DNA of 64,000 bases. Origin: Adenanthera pavonina. Taxonomy: Eukaryota > Streptophyta > Magnoliopsida > Fabales > Fabaceae. The notes beneath the pieces are model-generated. The model saw only the letters and a program-made list of their open reading frames with translations, did not search any database and was not told where the DNA came from. How positions within the stretch are numbered: the stretch's first letter is position 1; the number at the start of each line of letters is the position of its first letter. The position numbers and the translations under genes are program-made. Below are positions 1 to 11,994 of the stretch, piece by piece. The stretch covers positions 8,080,001-8,144,000 of the forward strand of contig JAIVEN010000013.1 of the NCBI GenBank assembly GCA_026686845.1, in the 5' to 3' direction.

Positions 1-934
1 CTTAGGAAGATGTGAACATGGATTTTGTTATCGGATTACCCCAGACATAGAGCAAAAAGATTCCATCATGATTGCAGTAGATCAATTTTCAAAAATGGCA
101 CATTTCATTCTATGTCAGAAAACCAACAATGTTGTTCAAGTTGTAGATTTATACTTTAAGGAAATTCTTTGACTCCGTGGGATTCCTAAGATGACCACCT
201 CTGATCATGATATCAAGTTCTTAAGTCATTTTTGGAGAACTCTGTGGAAGAAAATGGGTGCTAAACTCCAATTCAACAGTGCTAGTCAACCTCATACTGA
301 CAAATAGACTGAAGCAATTAACAAGGTTCTAGAAAACCTACTTCGTAGCTTTATTAGGAAGAACTTGAAACAGTGGGACCTTATCCTTGGCCAAGTTGAA
401 TTTGCTTACAACAATTCAATTAATCAAGCCATAAGGAAGTGTCCAGTTGAAGTAGTTTATGGTACTCGTCTTCTTAGTCCGTTGGATTTGATTCCCTCAG
501 CTAATAAGCAATATTATAGTGCTGATGCAAATGAAAGGGTAAAGGAAATCAAGAAGTTGCGCGAGCAAGTTCGAGAGCAAATCCAGAAGCAAAACTTGAG
601 ATACAAGATTCAGCGAGACAAGCATCAAAGATAGTAGACCTTTAATGTGGGAGACTTGGTTTGGATACATCTAAGAAAAGAATGTTTTCCAAAACAACCA
701 AGTGCTAAGCAGTCCCTTAGAGCTGACGAATCATTCAAGATAGTGCAGAAAATCAACAACAATGCTTACAAAGTAGAATTGTTTGGTGCCTACAGAGTCT
801 CCACCACTTTCAATATTGTTAATCTATTTTTGTACTTTCATGATGATGTTGAGTTTGACTCGAGGGTGTGTCCTATCCAACTTCATGAGGATGAAATGGT
901 TCATAAATCCTATAACTCCCTTTTCAATTCCATG
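1..934 (+). pseudogene. Ty3/gypsy polyprotein 3' end (integrase core and C-terminal domain), decayed
   Basis: This is the tail of a Ty3/gypsy LTR-retrotransposon polyprotein. From about base 59 one frame reads through the integrase core: VDQFSKMAHF holds the first catalytic Asp, TSDHDIKFLSHFW the second, and a TEAINK segment the catalytic Glu. It continues through the FAYNNS and VYGTRLLSPLDL segments typical of gypsy integrases, then the C-terminal GDLVWIHLRKE and NNNAYKVEL segments. The copy is dead. The same frame has stops at 170-172, 305-307 and 632-634, and the upstream DFVIGLPQT piece (from 21) lies in another frame, so there is a frameshift near 40-58. The 5' part of the element is outside the window. 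The clade resembles elements with this integrase tail, but it cannot be assigned firmly. Confidence 0.88.
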
Positions 935-1047
935 TAACCCCTCTATAACTCCCTCTTTAATTTCATGTAACCCCTCTATAACTCCCTCTTTAATTTCATG
1001 TAACCCTTTCATAACTCTTTCTTTAATAATATAACTCATGTAACCTC
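905..1047 (+). repeat. 33-bp tandem repeat, about four units
   Basis: Successive units share CTATAACTCCCTCTTTAAT followed by TTCATGTAACC. The two central units are identical, and the first and last have drifted. The array begins inside the end of the gypsy reading frame and runs into the presumed 3' untranslated region or LTR. Confidence 0.85.
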
Positions 1048-1104
1048 TACCTAATTTTAATATGTTGCTTTTAAATTTGGATGAAAATAACCCTAGGGAA
1101 CTAG

Positions 1105-1112
1105 TATAAATA
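1105..1112 (+). promoter_or_regulatory. TATA-like box, probably in the 3' LTR of the gypsy remnant
   Basis: TATAAATA sits about 170 bases downstream of the end of the integrase frame, in AT-rich DNA followed by short poly-A stretches. That is where the U3 part of a 3' LTR is expected. The LTR ends were not located, so the assignment is inferred from position and motif. Confidence 0.35.
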
Positions 1113-2267
1113 GGGGTTGATTCAGTTGTATTGACATCAAGCAATTAGCAAATAGTTTCCTTTCATATTGCGAGCATTTTCTCTTGAGTTTTGAGCCATT
1201 TTGGTAAAAAAAAAAAACTCCTCATGATTAGTCCAATATATTCTTAAAACATCACCTAAAATCTTTTCTCATTAGTTTGATTTGGTTTGATTTTAATCCA
1301 ATCAAAGTCAACGATATAGACATATGGAAAATTAATTTATTATTATTTTTTTAATTTTATTTGATTGAATTTAATTTAACATTCTTGTTCGCACTCAATT
1401 CTCATGAATAGTACTTGCTGCCAAACAATTTCAATGTATAGTGTTTTTTTTTTCTAGCTGAGTTGGACGAATTACAGAGGTAATTAAATACCACGAGGGT
1501 TAACTTTAAAACAGATAAATTTACGAGGAGTCAGTTACCAAACATCAAAAAATTTAATTTGAAAATTTTTGAAATATCAAAGTTCAACTGAAATTGAAGG
1601 ATCAAATAAATTTAAATAAAAAAGCTTCAAATTTAAACCAAAAACATTGGCAATTTGGGTTGGCATTGATTTATCCCAAATCCAATCTTCTCAATTCTTT
1701 TTTTTTTGTTGTTGTTAATTTTAAACATCAAATAAATTGAAGAAGACGAAGAAGAAGGGGTATATTAAAGTGAACGGCTGAGATTAAAACAATTTGAAAA
1801 GTTGGGATCAAAGTAAATGATAACTGTTGGATCAGATAGTTTATTTTCAGCCAATTCCCGATATCTCTGATTCCTTGGGCTACAATACAAAGAGCTAAGA
1901 TCTTATTTGGGGGAATTGAATTGAATTCATCTGGTGTTGTGAACTTGTTCCTTTGATTTCCAAAAGAGCTTTTAATACTCTTGAAGATGCATTGCAGTGA
2001 ACTGATGAGCGGGGTTTGTTTAAGTTGTTCAATTATTTGTATAATAAAATTCCACTTGATCTTCAACTTAAATTGACCTAATTGATAGGAGCTCTCGTCC
2101 GTTTTATTCTCTTTTGCCATTACCCTCTCTCTCTTTTCTCCCAAGATAGTTCATATGAGTTGTTGAATCTTCCACTTCATGATTATTTCAAGTATAGATC
2201 AATTGTTCATCATTCCATGTGTACCTAACTCCTACTCTTGCGGCACTAGTTTTACTTTTAGCAAGTA

Positions 2268-2536
2268 CTCCCTCTGGTTCATATTATAAGACATTTTATA
2301 TGATAAACTTTTGGTCCAAAATATAGGACATTAAATATTTTTCTTCTTATTTTATCCCTATTTTTAATATTTTCTCTCTCCTCATTTATAATCCTATAAT
2401 GATAATAGAATAGTGTATTTAATAAGGGTAAAATAGAAAATGTGAGTACTTTTTACATTAATTTTAGTTGAAAAAATAATTTTCTTAACATGCGTGTAAT
2501 TGATACAAAATGCCTTATAATCTGAACTAGAGGGAG
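2268..2536. mobile_element. Stowaway-like MITE
   Basis: Terminal inverted repeats start CTCCCTCTGGTTCATATTAT on the left, and the right end reads the same way on the other strand (CTCCCTCTAGTTCAGATTAT). TA dinucleotides flank both sides (2266-2267 and 2537-2538), the Tc1/mariner target duplication. The element is 269 bp and has no coding capacity. Confidence 0.85.
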
Positions 2537-2545
2537 TAGTACTGA

Positions 2546-2822
2546 CTCTGATCCTAAATATATAATATCTTCTAAAAGTAATGTTTGGTACAAAATATAA
2601 GATATCTTAAAGGGGTATCTAGTGCATTAATTATTTTTTCATTCATGCTGCTGATCTATAAGTAATAGGTGAGAAATTAATGATATGAGAAGTATGAAAG
2701 ATAATGTAATTAATAAGGGTAAATAGTGAAAAATATTGAAATTTTTTGATAAATTTAATGATTAAACTCTTTCTTTTAAGATATGTGAAGCAATTGAAGA
2801 TAACTTATATTTAAGATTAGAG
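2546..2822. mobile_element. second MITE-like element, directly adjacent
   Basis: The ends are inverted copies: CTCTGATCCTAAATATA on the left and CTCTAATCTTAAATATAAG read from the right on the other strand. TA follows the right end (2823-2824); the left flank is less clear. The element starts about 10 bases after the previous MITE and its terminal sequence differs, so it is a separate family. Confidence 0.6.
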
Positions 2823-3611
2823 TAAATAACTCATTCCAAAAACTTTCATGTGACATAAAAGGTTCCTAATGCATATTCTGACAAAAGTGAAAACAATGAA
2901 TGAATTTGAGAGGAGAAAATTTGTGAAGAAGCTTTTATAATCCAATATGGTTAAAGAGGATCTAAGGAGTAAGGATAGGGATATATTTTCAATGCAATAA
3001 GTTTATCTTTTCTTTTTTTGGCCACTCAATATGTTTATCTATTCAAACCTAGAAATTTGTTGGTTATATATAATTAACTAATATATAACACTCATGCTAT
3101 TCAAGTAACAAACAAACAAAGAAGCATGTGAATAGATAGAAATATTAAAAATATTGTCTACCTTGATCACGTGACATATAAAAGGGAAGTCAAGCAAAGA
3201 AAATGTCACATAAATTTGCACAATTAATCAACTTGAATAGGCTTGGCACACCAATAATTCCTAGTAGACACATCAATAATTCCTGGTGGAGTTATACCTA
3301 AAATGTGATGTGAATGGTGTGAAGCAATAATAAAAAAAAACATCAATTTTCAAATTGAAAATCAACTTGAAAGGAATCACCACATACACTAAAATTGAAA
3401 AACGTCTTGTTATAAGATTTAATTTATGAGGAATCACCACCTAAGGTTCCCTCAACAGTCACTACCACGTCTTGTTATAAGATTTTCTAAATTAATCTTG
3501 TTAAAAATTTAATTTATAAGATTTTAAAGAAGATTATTGTTTTTATAACTTTTTTATTTTCTATTCAATATTTAGAAAATTCAAATCGAATGCTCAATCA
3601 GGGTTAAGAAA

Positions 3612-3722
3612 GATATTTTGTAGACTACGAAGGTTATCACTAGCAATAAATTGATGCAATTACTAAATCTTGTCTATCAATTAAGTTCTGTTGCCTTAAT
3701 AACCAAGGTATGGAAGGAAAAA
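3612..3722 (+). repeat. diverged duplicate of 7697-7812
   Basis: The segment aligns with 7697-7812 through shared blocks such as AGATATTTTGTRGAC, TGATGCAATTACT and GTTGCCTTAAT, ending in a similar GGTATGGAA. The two copies are 4 kb apart in the same orientation. No reading frame is preserved in either. The nature of the ancestral segment is unknown. Confidence 0.6.
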
Positions 3723-4290
3723 AAAGAAAAATTAGTTGAGTTGTTAATGATGTTTCTATTTCATATTTTTCCCCCTATGCATTAGGAGGGAAAATGCAAG
3801 AATAATAACAAGATAGATGTAGAATGCATACTGAGCCCAGAGTCGATATATTGGCCCAAACTTCCAGAGCACTGCCTTTATGTATTAGGTCAGGGTCGAG
3901 TTATAGGGATAAATAAGAAGAAATGGCTCTTTGTTCATTCTTTTCCAACTTATCAAAAAAACAAAAAAGAAATCCACACGAACTTTCTCACATTTTCCTT
4001 GGTTTCCATTAAAAATTGCAAATGGGTTTCACACTCTTCAGTCATGTATGCTGCAACAGAATTTTCTATGGTTGTTTAATATCTCCATTGTTTTCATTTT
4101 TAGCATAATTAATGAAGCACGCTCCAATATAATGTAACTGGTTAATTGGTCTTCAATTACTGTACTTTCATCCATGTCCAAACAGTTAAGTGTTCCAAAA
4201 TATGCCCTAATTATTATTTGTGAAGCATTAATTTGAATCCCAGCCATGCTTTAATTTATTAACAAGGTTTCATGTAACTTGTTGTGTCAG

Positions 4291-4345
4291 GAGCTCTGGT
4301 TGCCTCACCTAAGAGAGCATCCTCAATTCATTGGAGCTCTTGAAG
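4291..4345 (+). other. isolated exon-like stretch (55 nt)
   Basis: The stretch is flanked by TGTGTCAG on the left and GTATATGC on the right, a good acceptor and donor pair. One frame is open and reads ELWLPHLREHPQFIGALE. I do not recognise the protein and see no convincing partner exons nearby. It could be a relic of a decayed gene or chance. Confidence 0.2.
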
Positions 4346-4599
4346 GTATATGCATCATCAACAACTATTTTTTTATTATTAATTTTTATATAGAGACACA
4401 TATGACATTTTTTTTATCTAAAGAGTCACTATTTTTCATTCAATTTCCTTTTGCATTCCATTCAATTCTGCATATTATATCAAACAAATTCAAAGGTGAT
4501 TGAAGATTGAAGATCGGGTTCTATCTACCAACAACTAAAAGCCCGGCCTTGCAAGATTTAGGCTACATGCCCAGAACCCTATTACAACATTGAGTTCTG

Positions 4600-6800
4600 T
4601 AACACCTTACTTTTATCTATATTTTCCTATATATTATAGTATGTATAATATCCAATTAGCTCATATTAAGAGCTTGAACCATTAATAGAATCAAAATGTT
4701 TAAATAAAATTAAAAAAAACGTGGTACTATTCATTTGGTTCTCAAATTTTCTAGATAAATTTTGAAAACTCATAACTTAATCCAAAAAAATCATATCAAT
4801 GTGGTTCAAGTCTTTAAATGAAACTAGAAACATGATATACAAGATAAAAATATGAAAATTTCCTTTAACATGACCAATTTGTACAGTTTATTGCTCAAAC
4901 TTACATTATACAAATGGTCATTTCTCTCTTTTTCAGGATTTTGCCTATAAATTTAAAAATTCATATCTAACTCTATAATAAGCCAAAACATGTATTCTAT
5001 ATGCCATTAGAAAGATATATATGTCTACTTACCTTCATATTTTTCTTATACATTTATTTAGTCTAGACAAGGCACAACATCAGTTTGAATCACTAGGGAT
5101 TAGAACATTACTTTTACTGGAACAGTCTTGAAAAAACTTATAGATCTCTCATTGTACAGCTTCAATTGAACTCAAACTAGTGGTATATTAACCTCAAGAG
5201 ATAAATATTTTCATAAATATAAACCACTGAATTTTCAAGGCTCTGTACGATTTTAATCACTTTTTAAAGAGAGGTAATGTATTCAGTAAAATTCGCAGCC
5301 TTCACATCACTGTCTAGTTTTGATCCTAAACTTTGAAATTTCACTATAAATCGTACATATATCCAAATTGCGTGTTATTTAGCTCATGGAAAGCTTGTTC
5401 TCTCTAGTTTCAGGGGATATATAACACTTGACTTACTTTCAATGTTTTAGTCAAACAGTATTTGACTTTACTTTTATTGCTACAAAATGAACTTCTAGCA
5501 ATATAACATGGCAAAGTAGACTTCATAACAAGCTCACATGATCATTCCATGTTTCAAATCCATGCCAAACATTTCATAATGCTCATAAGAACATAATAGT
5601 ACAAGGATACAGATATATATGCATATATATCATTTTTATACATTATTTCAAAATATGGAATCATAGCTTGAAATTATCATTAAGCATCATTCTCTCCTTC
5701 ATTCTCTTTGGCTCCTTGATCTCCTTGACATTGCTTGTGCCTCTCATTTGAGATACTTGAGGGGATGAGATTGGGGGCAATCTCAGTAGCAAATTACATT
5801 TTATGCAATTATGTCAATCATGTCAAATAACTCATATTTGATCACATTTAATCACATTTAAACAATAAATTACCACATTGATTATAAAAATTTCGGCAGT
5901 ATAACGGCTTAGAAAATATATATCCCGGGGAATAAAACTCCTCATTTTACAGCCAAGACCAATCAAAGAAATCACAATTGTAATATGGCAATACAATTTA
6001 ATCATATAAAGACAATGAAAGAACATAAAGCAAGAATATGAAACTTAACTACCTTGAAGCATTCCTTTGGCTCTTCCTCTTGAATCTAATGCTTCCAATA
6101 GTCTCCTTAGGCTTCCTCAAGTCCCTAAACAACATTAGACAATGGCTCAAGCCATTGATTTCATAGTTAATCACAATAAGCTCTCATAAAACTCTTGAAA
6201 CCCTTAAATTCTCAAACTCTTTATCTTAAGCTTTATCTTTGAGCCAACCCTTGTCTTTAAGGTTTTTCATCATGGGAAATTCATTTTTTTCTATCAAATT
6301 AATGAAATTCCAACCTTAAGACACTCAAATGATCTGGCCGAAAATCTACTCCAAAAGAAAAAGAATGGTTCTTACACAAACTTACTTAAAACATACCATA
6401 CTTGTTTCCTAGAGAAAAAATTTCATGCTTTCTCTTGATTTTATTGTTTAAAAACATCTTTTCTTCCCATTAATCATGCTTGACCATATTAGAATAGTGG
6501 ATGAAGGAGAGAAAATTTCAAGGGAACTAACTCATGGAGCTTAGAAACTATACTAGAACACTTAAAGAACACATGTTTACTTACCAATTTTCCTTGCTTT
6601 TTTTTCCTTATTTTTCTTCTCTTTTTCTTTCCTCCTTCACCTCACGTAGCCTCCATTTCTTTCACCTTTGCTGCAGCTTCTCTTCCCTCTTTCTAAGTGT
6701 CCAAAACGTCCAACTTGAGGGAGTATAAATAAAAGAAGCCAACCAATGAAATTATGCCACCAAAGCTTCTTGATTTTTCTTACAAATACATGAAAATAAT
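4600..6800. other. gene-free AT-rich stretch, possibly a degraded LTR
   Basis: No convincing coding frame is present on either strand. The start (TGTAACACCTTACTTTTA near 4600) and the internal alternation of short conserved-looking phrases resemble the LTRs of some plant gypsy elements. I could not find a matching second LTR or flanking duplication, so this is a guess. Confidence 0.25.
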
Positions 6801-6875
6801 AAATTAATGCTATTTTGTCATGTGCAGCTTATGGAGCACGAAATAGGGAGTATTTTGGTTCAAAAATATTGTACT

Positions 6876-6918
6876 TTTATTTATCCAGATATATCTTGAA
6901 CCGATCTGGATAAATAAA
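6876..6918. repeat. 15-bp perfect inverted repeat with 13-base loop
   Basis: TTTATTTATCCAGAT at 6876-6890 is the exact reverse complement of 6904-6918. Transcription would give a hairpin. It lies in intergenic DNA with no gene within several kilobases and may be the core of a MITE. Confidence 0.7.
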
Positions 6919-7696
6919 GCTACTTTAGCAGTATATTTTACTATTATTGAGATACTAATCATAATTATATCGGGATATAAAATTACCATAATATACTTAT
7001 CCCAATTGGTCCAAATATAAGACCTACACATTTTTATTGAATGAATAGTGTCTCTTCCTGCGGTCCAAATTAACATTTACGGGATAAGACATTAATATTA
7101 AATCATAATTACCCAAAAAATATTATTTTGATTTTAATAAATTTCATACTATATTCCATTGGTCTTAACTCATTAAAGGCTTCATTTTGACTATAATTTT
7201 TTATATTTACAAAAATGCCCTTAACCAAAGACAAATTTATAATTTTTAAAATTTTCAGGTCATTAGATATAATTTTTACAAAAATATTTGACTTCTCATC
7301 CCATGTGAATTCTTATCTGATTGGGGACAAATTTATCTTTTCCATAATTCTTAGAAATAAAAATATAATTTTTTATTTTTTCGTCCAATCGGGAAAAATG
7401 ACTCATTTACCTTGTTTCACGTAAAATGATATCTAATTATTTTTGTAAATTTCCTATGTATTTTTAGTTATCTAATATTTTAAGGAGGTTACATGTTCTA
7501 AGTAATTAGTTTGATGCCAATCATTGTGCACTTTTTTTTAATCAACATCAAATGAAAAAATCACCCACCACAGGAATCAATGTATACATTTTGGCTAAAA
7601 AACTGAAAAAATTTAACAGACAAAAGGAAAAATCTCAGAAAATAGAGTGTACAGGGAAATTTGGAGTCCTTCATTTCTGGGGTTTGTCTCTGAGTT

Positions 7697-7812
7697 ATAA
7701 AGATATTTTGTGGACTTGGAAAGTTATGAGTAGCAGCATACTGATGCAATTACTGTAAGGGGCTGATGAGTTAAAGTTTTGTTGCCTTAATGATTATGGT
7801 ATGGAAAGGGAC
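7697..7812 (+). repeat. diverged duplicate of 3612-3722
   Basis: This is the second copy of the segment described at 3612. It differs by many substitutions and small gaps. The surrounding sequence is not shared beyond about 150 bases. Confidence 0.6.
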
Positions 7813-8496
7813 AAAAACAGCAGCAGTTGATGATACTTGCCGTGTGGATTATTTGCTTACTTGAATATGAATCAAAAGGTGAGCTTGTGTCTATGTAAAT
7901 TTTAAAAACACAAAATTTGACAAGACTAATAACAAATTTGTGTACTCTATTATGAAGAATTAGGCACATTTCTTCACACGCGGTAAAAAAATTGAGAAAT
8001 GAGTTGTAGTGACATGTAAATAGTACATATAGATCTTATTATTATTATTATATGAGTACCAAGTGTATTTCTCAATCGAAAACTGAAAATTAATTTTTTC
8101 GAAATACAGATATCACTAAAGTTTAACAAATTTTTTTTTGCACTTGTGGTCAAGAATTGAACTCTGGATAAAATGATTAAGGGATATAACTATCTGTCAA
8201 TTGTGTTGAATCTTGGCAATATAAATCTTATATTTTACATTGATGATTGATATATTTAGAAATCTTTTTTTAAAAAATACCCGTATGATGAAAAATGAAG
8301 TGAATGGAAGCTGGCCAAGAATCTGTGATAATGGGTGATGCAAACGTGACATAAAAATGAGACAAAAAGAAGGGCTAAGATGAGGTGCAATGGAGGAGCC
8401 ATTGGGCCTTCCCATCACATGCTCCACCCACTGGCCACTCTTTCCAATATTGTCCCACCCCACTTTGACAACAACCGACGCCCCTAAACTTATCTC

Positions 8497-8612
8497 TTTC
8501 CCCCTTCTTTCCATTCTTTTATATATTTACACACACACATATAGAGATTCTTTCCCCCTTCTTTCCATTCTTTTATATATTTACACACACATATATATGG
8601 ATTCTTTTCCCC
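8497..8612 (+). repeat. 54-bp tandem duplication
   Basis: Two units, starting at about 8497 and 8551, consist of a pyrimidine tract, then TTTTATATATTTACACACAC. A third start of the pyrimidine tract follows at about 8605. The open frames seen across this block are artefacts of the repeat. Confidence 0.85.
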
Positions 8613-8619
8613 TTTGGGA

Positions 8620-11550
8620 TTTTTCCCCCCTTGGGATTTCTCCTCTTGACAACATGCACTTATTTCTAACTCCTTCATTAATTTCCATTATTTATTTCAT
8701 TAATCCTGCTCTTTCATTTTCCCCCAATTTTCCGATTGATTGCTACACTTCAAAAATTATTGATTGATTTTTTTTTTATCATTTGTTTATCAAAGACACA
8801 GATGCCATTTTTCATTGACAAAAAATATTTTACGTTCTCATCGATGCATTTCATTCTCTATATCTAGCATTTCGTTTGTGTGTTTGAAATATGTTCTTTT
8901 GGGGGAAAAACCTATTAAGAAGGCTATATGATCTAGATTTTTTGATATTTCGTATTACTTATATTAAACTTGATAAGATCCTAATTGGAAGAAAAAAAAT
9001 CATGGTCCTTAGTTTTTCAGTAAATTACGCTGCTACTTACTACTATTGGTTATGAAACATGAACATCAATAGCAAGAGATTCTCTTAAAAATTAACTGAT
9101 AAGAATGACATGCATCTTCACATCTAGGACTCAAACTCAAAATGACTGTTTAAGCTAATACGAGTATTTACTAGCTAATCTATGCGTTTGTTGGTAAAAG
9201 TTGACGACATTCTAATAAAATAAAAAGATCAAAAAATGATAGTGATCCATGCCTCGGTGGTTTTCTGCAAATTATACTGCTGCTGCTACTACTAGTATTT
9301 ATGAAAGAAGTAAGAAAACTTCATTTTTTGAAGCAGTATCATCGTCAAATCAGGATTGAGCAAGCCGGAATCTTGCCTTGTTGGGTTTCCCAGAGAAATA
9401 ATTGAGTTGAAAAATATGGGATTTTGCATGTGAGCGTGGGAAGAGTGAGAGATAAGTTTATGTGAATTAGGTGTTTGATGGTAAAGAAAAAATCCCTGAT
9501 TTGGTGGGGATGAAGATGACCAGGAAACATCAACTTGAACAACAGAGAAAATTGCCCCATTTCATCCAAGAAGAAAAAAAAAATTGCCCCATTTCTCTGC
9601 AAAACTACACCCAACAATGACACATCAATGTCACCCTCTCTCTCTCTCTCTCTCTCTCCATTGGATAGCCACAAATTCTGATACACAATGGTGTCCCAAA
9701 AACTTTATGGTCCCTCCCTTTCTATTAAACTAAACACTAATCATTTATCAGCCCAATCATATTTTTCTTTCTGGGTCGGTTAGATTGTAGTTTTCATGAG
9801 TTGAATTTTGGATTTCTCTTTCAATTTTTCTTTACGCATATCACCTTAATTTGTGGAATTCTGATGCTTACCATATCTTGTTTACTAATTAATTATACGC
9901 AAGTAATCAACATTTATGCAACATATAAACACTAAATTGCGGAGAATTCATACAAACTTTCCGTTAGGTTTTTATTATAATTTAAGACTGAACTCTCTTA
10001 AACTTTTAGTAAATTAATTTATTATTTTGCTAATATAAATCAAAGTTTGAACAGAATTTTTCCCGCATAAAATTAAATTTAGAGCCAATCATTGTTAATA
10101 ATGTGTCCTGTATATAATAAAATAATAGATTAATTAATGATTAATAAAATACCTACACAAACTTTGTGCCTTAATGAAACGTTGATAGTCTATATCTTGA
10201 AGATTAATAAATTATCCGCATATGATTTAAAATTGAAGATGATTTTGTACAATAGAAACAAATACATATTCATGTGATTTTATTTTAAATTATTTAAAAA
10301 TATATGTGAGCCATTATTTTTCATAAAAAATATGTTTTGAAATCTCCAATGTATTTGTACTGTATGCCTGCATGAATACATCTTGTCCGAATTGAAACTC
10401 TCTTGAGAGTTCAGAGGACACATTGGATTTGTTTAGACTTTTGGAAGATTTTGTCTCAAAATTAGAGTCAGATAATTCCAAAAATGTCATAATATAATAT
10501 TGATTAATATATAGAAGAGTCCAAGTAAATGCCTATGCTTTGTATCTAATTAACGGAACTCGAAAGAAAAAGTTTAACAAAATTTGGCTTTCTTTTTCTC
10601 CAACCACCACAGTCCCTTTTCCTATTTAAATAAAAATATGCTTTTTTATTGCCCAATGACAAACTTGAGCATCAAAATCTAGCCAATCTATTTGGGGCCA
10701 ATTGGGAGTAACGTAAATCAAATATATTTTTAATTTATTCATAAATAGTTTCTCAATTTTAAAAGTAAACAACTTCCTCCAACTACATTTTTTGGGATAT
10801 AATTTAATTTTTTTTTATTTTTTGTTAAATATGCTAATTAATATGTCTTGTCAGACTCTTTTTTTTTTAATTTATAACGTGAAAAATGTTTATAGCACAT
10901 CTGACATGATCAAGCGAGAAGAGAGTAAGGGTATAAAAAATTATGTAATGTTTAAGATACTATTATTATAATTATTTAATAATCTTTGTAATTATATTAT
11001 TTTTCTAATAGAAGTATTAGTAATCTCTTTTTTAATTATTTTTTCATCAATGACATTTTTGTATATCAAATATAACTTTATTCATTTAAAATCTATAGTA
11101 GATTTGATGTAATATTTCTATTCTAATAATAGAAGTATTAAATCCTGAAAAGTGATAAATAATTGAAAGAGAAAAAGATGCTTTCTACTCTTTACAGGTG
11201 AAAGAAATGCTGACAAATGATTCAGAATTAAATTAAACTATCATAAAAAAATAAAGAAAAAACATTTACATGTTTTCCTAAAAAATATACTATGTAAATA
11301 AGGACAATGAGCCATGCCTATGCACCTAAAAGATTGAAAAAAAATGGTAAAAGAGCAACCTTCAGAAGAGACACACACTCCAATACGGAGAAGTTAGGCA
11401 TAACGCCCAGTCTCTGTACTCACAGACCCCCACTTTCCACCTATAGCTTCTTCTTCCTCATCCTTCGAATCCTCTTTCTGGCTATGTCTCTGCTTCCACT
11501 TACTCTCAAGCCTCTGCAAATTTCAGTACAGTAAACAGACCTTCATTATT
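8620..11550. other. gene-free AT-rich intergenic DNA
   Basis: I see no coding frame with plausible codon use or splice structure. A (CT)n microsatellite lies at 9635-9658. The last 250 bases are the promoter and pyrimidine-rich 5' leader of the gene starting at 11555. Confidence 0.6.
9635..9658. repeat. (CT)12 microsatellite
   Basis: An uninterrupted CT run. Confidence 0.95.
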
Positions 11551-11554
11551 ATTG

Positions 11555-11956
11555 ATGGCCTCAGCCATGGAAGCATCTCCTTATAGCTCAAAGATAAGTG
11601 AAGGTTCAGAGTTCAGTTTGAGAGAGTGGGATGTGAAGGCGCAGAGAAGTGGAGAGAAGACAAAGTCCAGAAGGTACTCTGCATCATATATCAGAAGCTT
11701 CAAGGAAGAAACTAGGTCTTTTAGATCATCAAACATCACCTTTTCTAGTGCTACTTCTTCACCTGCATACCCCTTAAAAGGTATATTATTACCCTCCTTT
11801 TTTCTTTCATTCATGGAATTCATGAGCCTTTTTCCCCCTAAAAAACTTTCCTTTTTGTTGTAGATGGAATAGACCCTTCCACCTATTCTTTCAATACTGC
11901 TATCAGAGGTAAGAGAAAATTAATAGAGATCCTCACTCATAATTAGATCAAAGAAC

Positions 11957-11994
<38 letters not shown>

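Noticed and set aside
1728..2120. 130-codon - strand open frame from ATG 2118-2120
   Set aside because: No recognisable motif, AT-driven composition, no splice partners and no second copy to test conservation. It is most likely a chance frame.
8390..8767. 125-codon open frame on the + strand
   Set aside because: It spans the 54-bp tandem repeat and reads repeated FPLLSILLYIYTH units; the frame is a by-product of the repeat.
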